From the NCBI GenBank assembly GCA_024516035.1, contig JAMCCL010000150.1, positions 1-64,000 on the forward strand: a stretch of DNA of 64,000 nucleotides, in the 5' to 3' direction. The translations under genes were made by a program, and so were the position numbers. Positions 12,001 through 19,936 of this stretch are shown here, piece after piece; within the stretch, counting starts at the first letter, position 1; each line of letters begins with the position of its first letter. This DNA is from Bactericera cockerelli (lineage: Eukaryota; Arthropoda; Insecta; Hemiptera; Triozidae). The notes beneath the pieces are model-generated. The model worked only from the letters and a program-made list of their open reading frames with translations, did no database searches and was not told the DNA's origin.

Positions 12001-12416
12001 AGGATAAAGCAAATCTATTCAGTCAAATCAAAAGTTTTTTGGTATATGATGGTACTAAATCTAAATCCATATAGTTTTGCCTTACAGCTTGACATAAATG
12101 GACAATGACTGATGTTAGGGTAGGTCTGTAAGTCAGTGGTCAGTATGGATTTTAGGGATTTAACCAACTAATTCAAACCTATCACCATAACCACACATCA
12201 GCCAACACCTCAACCACCTGTTGCATGGGGCATAAAACACCAATAATGAATCGACAAATCACTCACCATTAGTTTGGGATAGGAGATGATACTCCTCAGG
12301 TCCAGATAGACAGGTGTTTTGATTCCCACTTTAGTGACAAAGTCTCCAAATTTCAGGGCATCAATTTCAAATAGTTGGATGCAAAGTTTGTTCAAGTCTT
12401 CTTGGGAAACAGCCAT
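1..12416 (-). CDS. UMPS: UMP synthase (OPRT + OMP decarboxylase), 3' end cut by window edge
   Basis: This is the bifunctional enzyme for the last two steps of de novo pyrimidine synthesis: orotate to OMP, then OMP to UMP. Exons on the minus strand are 12416-12267, 11770-11510, 11152-10918, 9153-8877 and 148-1 (continuing left). All have GT/AG borders and compatible phases. The start is the ATG at 12416, which opens [18 protein letters not shown]. Exon 2 carries the phosphoribosyltransferase part, with [14 protein letters not shown] and the PRPP-loop-like [14 protein letters not shown]. Exon 3 carries the DRQQGG stretch typical of UMPS. Exon 4 begins the decarboxylase domain ([12 protein letters not shown]) and ends in LILEDR. 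Exon 5 continues with [12 protein letters not shown], so the catalytic DxKxxD signature is split by intron 4, where a complete errantivirus is inserted in the same orientation. The coding exons themselves look intact. Identity is confident; only the C-terminal half of the decarboxylase is outside the window. Confidence 0.95.
243..437 (+). repeat. repeat B copy 1
   Basis: Core GGTTGGGTGGAAGAGATTGC followed by a CCCGCCCTT block, a T-rich stretch, AATAAAG and an (AAT)n tail ending near 440. It resembles a short non-autonomous retroposon, or the 3' end of a LINE. It lies 95 bp upstream of the UMPS exon 5 acceptor. Confidence 0.8.
438..884. other. UMPS intron 4, no recognised feature
   Basis: AT-rich sequence between two repeat-B copies. 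I see no gene or repeat here. Confidence 0.5.
885..1030 (+). repeat. repeat B copy 2, left half, split by the errantivirus
   Basis: It starts with the family's AGGGTTGGGTGG edge and is cut at TATATA by the errantivirus. The rest of its 3' part (ATGTCC..., then an AATAATAAT tail) resumes at 8823-8868. Before the errantivirus arrived, the whole copy ended about 7 bp from the UMPS exon 4 donor. Confidence 0.8.
1031..1260 (-). repeat. 3' LTR of errantivirus
   Basis: This 230-bp repeat appears identical to 8593-8822. The element-strand start AGT is at 1260 and the T-rich end abuts a TATATA-containing flank at 1025-1030. As the downstream LTR it should hold the element's polyadenylation site. Confidence 0.95.
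1261..1272 (-). other. polypurine tract of errantivirus, overlapping env stop
   Basis: On the element strand, TAGGAATGGAGG immediately precedes the 3' LTR. The first three bases are the env stop codon and the remaining purine run is the expected plus-strand primer site. Confidence 0.75.
1270..2819 (-). pseudogene. env: env-like gene of errantivirus, frameshifted
   Basis: Two open segments in different frames make up this gene: 2819-2379 and 2322-1270. The frame of the first is open further upstream, into the end of pol (to about 2980), so the natural N-terminus probably comes from a spliced mRNA. The first segment has a furin-type RIRR at residues 61-64 followed by a fusion-domain-like [15 protein letters not shown], as in baculovirus-F-like Env of errantiviruses (family knowledge). 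The second segment has many N-glycosylation sequons and cysteines, with one membrane anchor near its C-terminus ([16 protein letters not shown]). The reading frame changes between about 2379 and 2410. As read, this copy could not encode a full-length envelope protein unless the break is a sequencing error. Its stop codon overlaps the polypurine tract. Confidence 0.8.
2918..6742 (-). CDS. pol: errantivirus Pol polyprotein (protease-RT-RNase H-integrase)
   Basis: A single open frame of 1274 codons. Domains in order: retroviral aspartic protease with [10 protein letters not shown] near residues 27-36; reverse transcriptase from about 290, with the catalytic YLDD at 447-450; RNase H beginning near [17 protein letters not shown]; an integrase zinc-binding HHCC region (HEGKTNHRG...CEIC); and an integrase core with [20 protein letters not shown] and a CERFHSTL glutamate. 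All catalytic residues I could check are present, so the gene looks functional. Its ATG overlaps the gag stop in ATGTTAG. The pol frame is open only about 50 nt further upstream, so expression is by -1 frameshift or by reinitiation. Confidence 0.95.
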   Translation of the reverse strand: MLELLNIEHGKDKLPFVILHPQNLYCLIDSGSTRSFMRPDIAHKFFPKNISPDDFLIKTAHGVTRESSSVITKAPKEFKNSNNNTLVKYHVFHFHDYFDCLIGIDILRQFKFVIDCDNQLLKNANTQIPLHFKDLNPQLNLVTVPSHSEVILQLPVETNLRGDVLMPHTRIGDGSLYIPEGLTSVIANKIICSIVNTTDKQQSFKPLRPLNLDLQEYNKVNPCELHATSTIKSSSHVDFSKIKFDHMNLEEKYETMKVLHQFADVFHWEGKSLTFANEIKHTINTTDETPTHAKIYRYPEIHRQEVHNQITKMLDQGIIRHSHSPWCSPIWVVPKKLDNSGKKKWRIVIDYKKLNEKTIGDTYPLPNISDLLDKLGRCQYFSTLDLASGYLQIQMDENSIQKTAFNVDNGHYEYLRMPMGLKNAPRTFQRTMDDVLRGLIGKICVVYLDDILIFSTSLQEHIANLRAVLNRLRSFNLKVQIDKTNFLLKEVAFLGHLITPNGVKPNPDKIKAIQDYPIPTTVKSVKGFLGLLGYYRKFIPSFANLTKPLTKCLKKGSIINVNDVEYIKCFELCKQMLMNDPILQYPDFTKPFLLTTDASNVAIGAVLSQGTLGSDLPVAYASRTLNDHEQNYSTIEKELLAIVWAVKYFRPYLYGRKFTIYSDHKPLQWLMSMKEPNSKLVRWRLQLEEYDYTIVYKKGASNTNADALSRVEININTNPDIDEISSVIAEPGDTNPNEIEFDLDEFISNRYADLTSNTEEPLDDIITTDRLPCSTNPIPSRLPNTRNGGIVDNDESDTVHTSKENPIIGIPISESAVNIGYNQLILSTSTATETKVTVTKLHANKQRINVKFSLSNLESEMVKFIKTYIAPKVKYLLYFESEIYEKLSQVLQATFNSSNINFVKCVKFLKDIEDETSKDRIIKTIHEGKTNHRGIDEVTREIKEIYYWPNIQKYVQDYINSCEICTVTKYDRHPLNLQYNITPTTHKPFETLHIDTVSLDKTKFLSIVDPFSKFAQLYALKSCQAVEIADKLLESFSHHGLPKLIISDNGCEFKNAVVKELLSLHKIEMHFASSQHPESNSPCERFHSTLIEHIRLMKNRSEFKNDSITTMARYAIIAYNYSIHSNTNYRPIEIITGHMEPNQLLELDNEVQITRDYVNNHTDRMKMLYEVVHNRISTRKNTTIEKVNRSREPLPSKIPIRVSVRNRQKQNKTGNKYKIETVAEVHEKTKTAEIQPTHHNTSEKIHLSNIKRPKVQRNFPLFSDSAGPSRSNQQ
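6736..7782 (-). CDS. gag: errantivirus Gag-like protein
   Basis: An open frame of 348 codons upstream of and overlapping pol, in a different frame. The N-terminal two thirds is a helical capsid-like region (for example [14 protein letters not shown]). The C-terminal third is rich in N, Q, R and F ([14 protein letters not shown]) and has no CCHC zinc knuckle, which is common in gypsy-group Gag. The ATG at 7782 is the first in frame. The frame is open a further 55 or so codons upstream without an ATG, so a spliced or non-AUG N-terminal extension is possible but not shown. Confidence 0.85.
   Translation of the reverse strand: MAQVPNLTGDHLKVVPEFRGEAELLPEFISIREKLVNHFYNVQEPEAFQNVYLMSALKAKIVGDARINISSFAINTWNDLKAALLSTYSDKRDAYTLTIEMCNLQQANKTPFEFYNEIQKLINLHNSYLIVNNLYEENLTNYIAKLGLRTLLKGLKEPIGSLMRTKNPATLGDALSMLTNDFQVDLTKKIQTSDHSIKNRAHPPNHQLRPFVPFRPNPQPFRPNYFNPNRSFNSTPNRFQQRNPFNNNNQNYQNRPSTSGFQNTQQRFLPRPTPMSGVQTIQQNLHNTEPGSIPEQHTHEFATHYAYYDEQTNTYHEYEGQDTDQYTVQQEESEDFHANASENPQPQC
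7783..8583 (-). other. errantivirus 5' leader
   Basis: About 800 bases between the primer site and gag. It contains a direct repeat of about 47 bp (around 8160-8250) and long T- and AT-rich runs (8380-8515). A 109-codon open frame on the minus strand (8280-7951) has no recognisable similarity and is probably chance. Confidence 0.6.
8584..8593 (-). other. primer binding site, tRNA-Ser type
   Basis: On the element strand the bases right after the 5' LTR read TGGCGCAGTC, the complement of the CCA end of insect tRNA-Ser, as used by 17.6/297-like elements. The first T is shared with the LTR end. Confidence 0.8.
8593..8822 (-). repeat. 5' LTR of errantivirus (promoter LTR)
   Basis: 230 bp, apparently identical to the copy at 1031-1260. 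It is followed on the element strand by the primer binding site. It should carry the element promoter and reads toward the rest of the UMPS transcript. Confidence 0.95.
8823..8868 (+). repeat. repeat B copy 2, right half
   Basis: Continuation of the repeat interrupted at 1030. It ends in an (AAT)n tail directly beside the exon 4 splice donor of UMPS (exon end 8877). Confidence 0.7.
9228..9282 (-). repeat. repeat B copy 3
   Basis: Reverse-complement copy of the repeat-B core. It lies 75-130 bp upstream of the UMPS exon 4 acceptor (9153), with an A-rich tail toward the exon. Confidence 0.8.
9283..10377. other. UMPS intron 3, left part
   Basis: AT-rich sequence with T and C homopolymers (9629-9647, 10010-10021). 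From about 10160 the base composition turns GC-rich. An 88-codon open frame (10424-10158, minus) has no recognised relatives. No gene is supported. Confidence 0.5.
10378..10722. repeat. GC-rich tandem repeat, three units of about 113-125 bp
   Basis: Three diverged units each contain GTCGGTGTC...GGTTCCGGGGCTGC and CCGGTGAGGCTACC. Unit starts are near 10383, 10496 and 10621. It is a GC-rich island within an AT-rich UMPS intron and is followed by a polyadenylation-like AATAAAG near 10788. It may be the 3' part of an unidentified retroposon. Confidence 0.8.
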
Positions 12417-13193
12417 TGCAGCAAGCAGCTATCAAACTTACAGTAAAAAAAATTGTGAAAGAATTCAAATGGCAGTGGTAAGTGTCGAAATACCTCTCCT
12501 TCAGGATGACTTCGAATCCTACTTCAGAGACCAAAAAAGGGCCGTAAGCACTTTTAAATAATGATCAAAGGATGTTGATGAATGATAAGGAATTTAAGGA
12601 CCAAGTATATAAATTAATTACAAAATAAGAGGGAGAGCTAAAATTAAAAACTGACACAAATTACATTGAAGAAGTTCAAGCAAGACAGTGATGATAAATT
12701 GATAAAAGCAGAAGAGCCGGAAGAGCGGCACCGGCACAGACCAAAAAATCAACAGGTTAGTGCACAGATTCTGAAACCTGTGCTCATCCTGTGCTCTGCT
12801 TGTGCTAGGGATAGCACAGACTTCTACGAGAGGTAGCGCGAAATTTGAAATTTGATAATTTGAATTTTTGAAATCTGAACTGAAAACTGAAATTCATTGG
12901 CATGGCACAGAAGATCAGAATATCAAGATTAAGATGTCCTAAGTATTAAAAAAGTATAAAGAATATTAAGAATACAATCTACAAACTTGTGAAACTTCTT
13001 GATTACAAACTTGTGAAAGTACAGTGAGTTCACTGGTTTCTACCCTATCGGAATCTGGTTAGTGCAACCAAGAAAATACTGTCATTGTTATTACAGACTT
13101 TTCAGTATCAGTATAAAAAGAAAAGTGAGAAGTTGTATTAGATGTACATATTTTGGTTTATGGGTTGCTGTTTAATAAGCTTTTTGTTCTATT

Positions 13194-13373
13194 AGGGTTT
13201 AACGTTATCAACTACATGGTCATACACAGCAAAGTATTACCGTTGCTTTGCAGGAAATTCACAAAACTGATACACACATTAACCTCACCCAGCGAGGGTT
13301 GTGCCAGAATGGGAGCATCACAAAATCTTCACTTTGGTGATCCTACATGAACCGGTGCATTCAACACACCATC
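13194..13373 (-). repeat. 5S-headed SINE, diverged copy
   Basis: On the minus strand it reads GTTGAATGCACCGGTTC..., a 5S rRNA-like head, then the family tail with TGGGTGAGGTTAATGTG. It is more decayed than the copy at 61337. Confidence 0.75.
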
Positions 13374-13434
13374 TTTTTGTTGGCAGTTTGGTCAGATACC
13401 AGCTGAAATAATTTTAAATTAAGTAAATGTAAGT

Positions 13435-13645
13435 CAACAAGCATCAGATTACTATTGTATTCACTGTGGTTAAGTTGAATAAGCCTGTACACATCATTAC
13501 CTGGGTTTGAATCCCAGCAGAATAAAACTTTCTCTCTACTTGTGTTCTTATGGGATCCACTCTTACCTTACAAGGATGAATAAGTAGTTGCTTTGAGGTG
13601 AGCAGTGATGAATATCAAGATAAGTTTAAAAAAGAGATATAAAAT
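13435..13645 (+). repeat. tRNA-headed SINE family 1, old copy
   Basis: It keeps a box-B-like GGGTTTGAATCCC and the family body (GGGATCCACTC...GAGCAGTGATGAAT). It matches the better copies at 37815, 39285 and 62455. Confidence 0.6.
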
Positions 13646-14415
13646 ATACACATATAATTCTGTACTTCCCACTAAAATAGAAATATTATGCACATTAAAA
13701 AAAATCAAGAAACCCATTTAGGTTTGATTTATTTTATCTAGCTAGGATAATTCATTAGACCATTAAAATACTCTACTAGCTTAATGTTGTTGCGAGGGAG
13801 GAATAATAATAACAAGCAGCTATCTATAGAAAAAGATGGTAAAGAACAACTTCATATTCCCATGTGAGGTTTATTTTTACTTTCTTTATCCTATAGAAAG
13901 GAAAGTATTCACTCTGTCAACAAAATAGCCAGAATTTTGAATGATCATATATTTTAGAAAGCTTCTTTGACCAGTTTATTTCAGATGGTCTAATAACACA
14001 GTCTGTCAATTTTGGTGATGTCCTGCCTCTTGCTCCATATTCCTGTAAAATACCATCCTCAGTTTTATACACATTCCATACTATCAGGGGACATAGTCTT
14101 ACATACTATGAGAGATATTAAAAGACTCTTATTTATTTTCCAGGTTCAACATTGATACTCTAGAAAGTACTGCTTGGTTTGTAAATAAAGAATATCACCT
14201 CAGTCCATTGCTGCAATCCAACTGACCAATTCTCTTTTTAGTTAATAATAATAATAAAAAAAATCAATGTGTTAATTTTTATGAACTTCTTGTAGAGCTA
14301 TGATCTGTCAGGTCAAAAAAGATAAAAATATAACATTGAAGATTCTGAGAAATTGAGAATATATCCACAGTCTCACATTAGTCTGTTATAGAAAAAACCT
14401 CAATAACATGATAAA

Positions 14416-17400
14416 ATGGATCAAATTCCATGCTTCTTGTCGGACAATTATGGTAAACTAACAACATCAGCACTTCTATGTTTTCTTGTTTACAAAAATT
14501 ACCGATTTCAACAGAACCTCATCAAATTAACTAAACAGAATAATGTTGCACTTAAACAGTTAATTTCAATTGAAGAAAACTTGAAAAATATTGAGAATAT
14601 AAAAGAAGAATACTTGTCAGATGTGATTTTCTTTGAAGGACGGGTAGAAGGGTGTGCTGATCATGTGATTCAGAATTATGAATGTCCGTTGTCTACATGT
14701 CCTGCTTACAAAGTCAGGTATGTTGTGGTTATTATGGTACATTAGTGTTTATCTATACATTTTCAAGGATGTGAAAACTGAAAACCAACTTTTTAAAAGT
14801 TAATCAGTATATAATTAATTTTCAATGTGACTTGAAAATGTTTGAAAGACAAAACTAATATTATTGTACTACAGTTAGATATTAGTATTTACTTTGAATT
14901 TAAGCAATAGATAATATTGTACTATTTGACAGCTATTATCCATATACTCTGACCTATGACCTGTAAAGTTGTAGAAGATGAAATTTGTTCATGTTAATTA
15001 ACTCCTTTCAGTGAGATTTGTTTTTTGTACAAACTGGCAGGCTGATGAAAAGAACCAGAATCTACAATCAAGAGAATAGCTTGAGTGGCAATTAGTTTAA
15101 AAGAACAGCCTCAGTCAATGTTTTATGGGTCTAAAATTGATCATTCAAAAATAGGACAACCCATACTTTACCACTTCTCAATATCTTCAGTGGTCTTATG
15201 GACATGTGTTTTTTTCTCAGGAAAATTGTCTCTTACATTGACAGTGCCAAGACAAGTCTGGATCTTTGCCTCTGTTTGATTTCCAATAAAACTTTGGGAA
15301 ATGCTTTCCTACAAGCCCGGAAGAGAGGTGTTACCATTCGTGTGATCACAGATGGGGACTTCGCATTTGCATCTGGGTCTCAAATTGTACGGTTCATTGA
15401 TAAAAGTAAGTTGTGCCACATTACTTGTTTTCCTTTCAACTAATATCTGTCCATAATTGAAACATATTATATTATTCAGTAAAAATAATTGTCTACTTGA
15501 AAAATATAAATTAGATACATGTTGTTGTTGTTGTTGTTGTAGCCAGCTTGGCTACAGCTGGAGGGGTGAGTGATGGTCTTCAGCCAACTTTATTTCAAAG
15601 TTGGCTCGTCCTGAACCACATATTTCTATGTGCGATCAACCATCATGAGGACTTGGACTTTTCTTTATAAGCCATTAAACCCTTAAGAAACTGCAAGCTA
15701 GCCTGGCTTGTAAGGGTTGGCTAGTCTGTTCTCTGTTTATAGTCCTCTAGCGAGACACTGGTCTTCTCCCTGTTTAAAGTCCCCCAGCCAGACTAATTAG
15801 ATACATAAATAGGCTATGTTGATTTTCAATCCATGCAGTAAAGAATTTAAAGTAGTTCTACTTTTTGGATACCAGGTGTAAATTATTGCACTTTTTCTTT
15901 TGTGTTCAATGTTGCATATGAAAAAAAATGATCAAACTTTTACTTTTGAGGAACAATGAATATCTAATTATTCGGATTGGTTTAAAAATTGGAAAATAAA
16001 ATACTCTAAGCTAACCAATTTGAAAATATACAACTCCTGGCTTTATTGTTTTAATTCATTTTTCAAATTATTTAGATTTTCATTTGTGTTACCTAAAGTT
16101 TAACTATGAGTTAAACCTATAAAATTACTTTGTAATAAAATAGCTATACCTACACTAAGCAAAACAAAATAAGGGCCACAAGTATTTTTAGAGATTCGGA
16201 CCTACTACTTCAAATGTATAGGTTTAAATATGAAATAAAAGGTTGACATTACTCCACAATACATTCTTTTCTAACTATTTAGATAAAAACAAACGAGTTT
16301 TTATTTAAAAAATTCAAGATTTTTATTTATTTTTTGAAAATGGTCGTTTTAGAACAAACTTGAGAATAGAAGTTAAGACGCTTGTTCAACCATCACAACA
16401 GCATACCAAGAAGGAATTGAAATTTATCGGCTCCTTAGTACCGAGTGTGACCTCCACGATCTGTTACACATGACTGGACTCTTCTTGGCATGCTTTGGAT
16501 GAGTACATGGATGCGCTCTTCCGGAATCCTGTTTCATGCAGCTGTTGACGCCTCCATGAGCTGATCTTGAGTCTGGATCTGGTCTTTTAGGATTTTAATC
16601 TCCCTCTTAAGGTAATCCCATGCATGTTCAATAAGATTGAAGCCTGGGCTTATCGCTGGCCAGCCGAGAACTCTGATCCCCGCTGCTTGAAATACCTCAA
16701 CAGTGGCTCTTGCCGTATGGGGGCGGGCATTTTCATGCATGAAGATAAAGTTGGGCCCGGTTCTTTCGGTAAATGGAAGCACATGGGGAACGATGACATT
16801 ATCCACACAAATTTGAGAGGTTACCGTTTCGTCAACAAGGAAAACCAGATCGGTTTTCCCTCTGCTACTGATGCCACCCCACACCATAACACTTGGTCCC
16901 CCATGAGGATCTGCTTCATGATTACAAGAGCTCTGAAACTTCTCTCCTGAGCATCGGAACAAATAAATACGTCTATTGTCGCTTTCAAATTTCACTTTAC
17001 ATTCATCCGAGAAGAGCACACACTTCCATTCCTCATCAGTCCAGTGCAGGTGTTCTCTAGCCCACCTTAATCTTGCAGCGCGGTGTCCAGAATTAAGTGT
17101 AGGTTTACGAACTTTTCTCCTAGAGCGAATTTGTACCTCTCTCAATCTATTGTGAATAGTTTGAGCATTTACAACAGTGTTGGAGTACTCCTGGAGGTCC
17201 ATTTTTACGCGGGGGCCGGATGTGAACCGTTCCTGCAAGGCTGTCCAGGCTATAAATCGGTCTTCTCTCACAGTGGTTGAGCGCTGTCTCCCACTTCCTG
17301 GTCTTCTTGATAAATTTCTAGTCTCTTGGTAACGACTCCATGGATTTTGAATGGCTCGCCGTGCCACTTGAAGCCTGTTGGACACACTCCGCTGAGAAAG

Positions 17401-18440
17401 GCCCTCTTTAAGTAGAGTTACGGATCTGATACGCAATTCTTGACCTAAATGGTGTCGAACCCTCGGCATGTCGATAAGAAACACTAAAAGTGACTTTAAA
17501 TGAAGAGGAAAAGTTATTAAGAAAAATTATTAAGGTAATCAACCAAACCGTTCGAGATAGGAATATTAACTGTTTTGTATATTATCTCAAATAATGATAT
17601 TTACCTCATGCCATTTATTCAAGTTAAGGTCACAATTCATACCTGAACGTCTAATTAACAAGATAAGTAAGATAACAAGAATAAACTTTCAATCCAAGGT
17701 GTACTATACACGATGATCTTAGAAAATACAGGTGGCCCCTATTTTGTTTTGCTTAGTGTACTTATAAAAGAGAGTTTCACTCACTGACTGACTGACTCAC
17801 TGATTCATCACTGTTTCTCCGAACTGGTAAGTCCTAGGAAGCTGAAATTTGGTTAGTAGCTTTGTCTTATAGTCTAGATGTGCAATAAGACGGGATTTTT
17901 CGAAATTCCCACTACAACACCTGCCATTGTCGAAAAAGGATTTTTTGCTTTCACCGCTATTTCTTCGCACGGCCATGCCTCGGCCCGCAAAGTGGGCGAC
18001 AGCCCGCTAGTTATTGATAAATATCCCCACTTTGTTTCACAGATATCCCAATTCAAGTTGCGGGACCACCCTACATCATGCACCAGAAGTTTGTCATCAT
18101 TGATTCTACCCTACTCCTCCACGGCTCAATGAACTGGACAACCCAGGCTGTGTCTGGCAACTATGAGCATGTGGAAGTAACGGGGAACCCCGCTCTGGTG
18201 AGGATGTTCCAGAACTTCTTTCACACTCTGTTTGAGAGACTGAGTGCGAAGAATGGGGAGAGATGGTGGGAGAAGGAGGAAGGAAGGAAAGAATTCGAGG
18301 TGATGAAAAATGAGGGGAAAAAGTTAGGGGAGAAGGATATGAGAGCTTGTGAATGGATCTTAAGTGAGCGGGAGAAAGAGTGTGAGCGTATTCTTAATGA
18401 GAGGGAGGATTGTGTTGAAAAAAAAATATTTAAAAAATGA
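14416..18440 (+). CDS. zuc: zucchini / PLD6 mitochondrial endonuclease
   Basis: Exons 14416-14717, 15221-15405 and 18043-18440 join in phase to 294 codons plus stop. Zucchini/PLD6 is a single-HKD phospholipase-D-family nuclease of the mitochondrial outer membrane that cuts piRNA precursors (family knowledge). An N-terminal hydrophobic segment (STSALLCFLVY region, about residues 17-26) is the expected anchor. A cysteine-containing stretch around CPLSTC fits the zinc-binding insert. SLDLCLCLIS and GVTIRVITDGD are typical PLD6 strands. The catalytic motif has H176, K178 and D183 (MHQKFVIID...LLHGSMNWTTQA), and all residues are present. The C-terminus after about residue 225 is a highly charged E/K/R helix that extends the protein beyond the usual length of about 250. 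Intron 2 (2.6 kb) is filled with repeat A, a Tc1-like element and a Helitron-like element that ends about 25 bp before the exon 3 acceptor. Confidence 0.93.
15521..15790 (+). repeat. repeat A (GTTGTTGTAGCCAGC family)
   Basis: A (GTT)n run, then GTAGCCAGCTTGGCTACAGC, an AAGTTGGCTCGTCCTGAAC block and TAGTCCTCTAGCGAGA at the end. It is nearly identical to 51386-51617. A 3' fragment is at about 25055-25100. Class is unknown. Confidence 0.85.
16151..17760 (-). mobile_element. Tc1/mariner-like element, inactive
   Basis: 1610 bp with about 28-bp inverted ends beginning TACACTAAGCAAAACAAAAT (16151-16180 and 17731-17760) and TA at both edges. It lies in zuc intron 2, antisense to zuc. Confidence 0.92.
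16435..17484 (-). pseudogene. Tc1-like DD34E transposase, decayed
   Basis: The N-terminal paired-type helix-turn-helix region (RSVTLLKEGLSQRSVSNRL) and the GRQRSTT linker are present. The first catalytic aspartate is in FSDECKV and the glutamate is in NLIEHAWDYLK. The second catalytic aspartate is replaced: the family QDNARPH reads MHENARPH here. A premature TGA at about 16531-16533 replaces the expected Trp, after which the frame continues to the usual GGHTRY end and a stop at 16435. It could start at the inner methionine (17469). Nonfunctional as read. Confidence 0.9.
17762..18012 (+). mobile_element. non-autonomous Helitron-like element, copy 1
   Basis: It begins with TCACTCACTGACTGACTGAC. 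The body reads AGTCCTAGGAAGCTGAAATT. The 3' end is GGGCGACAGCCCGCTAGT, a short hairpin followed by CTAG-T, as expected of Helitron termini. A second copy is at 52383-52631. It abuts the Tc1 element on its left and ends about 30 bp before zuc exon 3. Confidence 0.75.
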
Positions 18441-18798
18441 GTGAAAGAAATTAGGCACAATCAACTCTGATGGTGTAATCACTTCTTCTGAATAATCACT
18501 CGTAAATCCATTGATAAGGAAAGTATTGTGTTGATTTTTCTATATTAAAAACATTTATTTGGACATATTATAATTCTGTATCTAGATATTTCAATATATG
18601 TTATTATTTCAAAGATAATATGAATATTGAAAGGTGAATGCTTGAAAAAATTTCTACCGCTTGACCATCTAAATATAATCATAATATATTATACTACTAG
18701 GAATGTTCCGATATGTATATCAAAAACTGATATTTAGGTATATTGATATATTTTTCTGGGTAAGGAAAATTTGATTTTTTTTTTTTTTTTTTTTTTTT

Positions 18799-19050
18799 TA
18801 AGTGGGGTTTAACGTCGCTTTCAACTGCCATGGTCATATCACGACGGGGGTTTTACCCTCCATTCGCAGGAAACTCACAAACCTGCTACTCACATTGACC
18901 TCACCCAGCCTGAGTGGGGCCGGGAAAAGCCAGCGTCACGAGAATTAGAATTTGAATGGTCACCCATCCAAGTCTTAACCTCGCTGGATGTCGCTTAACT
19001 TCGGTGTTCTGAAGGGAACCGGTGTATTCAACATGCCATCGACGCTGGCT
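18799..19050 (-). repeat. 5S-headed SINE, near full length
   Basis: On the minus strand it reads GCCAGCGTCGATGGCATGTT, then a 5S-like internal promoter region (CACCGAAGTTAAGCGAC, TTGGATGGGTGACC), then the shared tail and a poly(A) (T run at 18777-18800). It is very close to the copy at 61337. Confidence 0.9.
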
Positions 19051-19336
19051 AAATTTGATTTTGTTTAATAATTGTGATATCTATGAAAAAATTATGACAG
19101 TGTGCTAGGTCAATCTCTGACCAAACTTTTTTTGTATAAAGCTTTTCAATCTGTGAAAAATGATTTGAAATAATAGAACTTCGATTTATTTTTGAAATCA
19201 TCAATTTATTTTCGGGCCATAAATACATTTCCAGCTCTTATTATTTTTACTATAAGTTTTCTGTTGGTGAACTTTCAATCACTCTCTCTCTCTCTTCCTC
19301 ATTCTGTTAAGTATTTGTTAAACGGTAATTCGTGTT

Positions 19337-19505
19337 TTTGTGCCCTAGCCGACATCCGTGTGAGCATTGGTTGCTAACCCGGAGGTTGCTGGTTCGAATC
19401 CTGGCCTGAGCAAAAAATTCTGACCGAGTTTTTCCGTTTCCGAAATGGCATGGATGTAAAGTGCCCTGACGTAATGCGAAAGCGGTTTCGGTGCACAACT
19501 GCCTT
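19337..19505 (+). repeat. tRNA-headed SINE family 6, copy 1
   Basis: A head with GAGCATTGGTTGCTAACCCG and box B GGTTCGAATCC, then GTTTCCGAAATGGCATG, ending CACAACTGCCTTAAAAAAAA. It is paired with 59738-59918. Confidence 0.85.
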
Positions 19506-19829
19506 AAAAAAAATCAATATCGCTCATTTTCCTCAAATTATTCAACACATATCTATCTAATACAAACTTACTTTGGATATTTCGGTGGTTCAAGTCCCGG
19601 TTTCAGATTAGATTTAGTAAAACAAGTTTGAGTAGTCGTGATATCACGAAAGTGATTAACACAAATATGATAACTAACTTAATTCAAATCCACACGGACA
19701 ATTTTTTTTCTACATGGACTAAAATTATTAGTCTCCTTGTAAAGACAGTGGTAGAAGTGCTGAGTCATTCCTCCACTGTTTGGCTACCATCGTTCACGAT
19801 GACGCCACCCTATGATGATGATATGATGA

Positions 19830-19936
19830 TGGACTAAAAATCCTAAATGGGAGGATAACTTGTCATGTGATCCGAACCCGTGACCTCTGTGCATTCACAC
19901 AGCACCGCCTTTACCACTGAGCTACCGGGACAGAAC
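19830..19936 (-). repeat. tRNA-headed SINE family 7 at the astacin stop codon
   Basis: On the minus strand it reads CTGTCCCGGTAGCTCAGTGG (box A) and then CGGGTTCGGATCAC (box B). The head starts about 5 bases after the astacin TGA, in the sense direction. Confidence 0.8.

Larger units (their letters stand above)
12417..14415. other. intergenic region between divergent UMPS and zuc
   Basis: About 2 kb that must hold both promoters. I see no clear TATA box or initiator. It contains an old 5S-headed SINE (13194-13373) and an old tRNA-headed SINE (about 13435-13645). The stretch 12700-12850 has several short inverted GTGCTGTGC-like words. Confidence 0.5.
18441..19936. other. convergent intergenic region zuc / astacin
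   Basis: It contains the zuc 3' UTR (weak ATTAAA near 18545), a minus-strand 5S-headed SINE (18799-19050), a plus-strand tRNA-headed SINE (19337-19505) and a minus-strand SINE (19830-19936) that begins the astacin 3' UTR. No other gene is seen. Confidence 0.6.
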
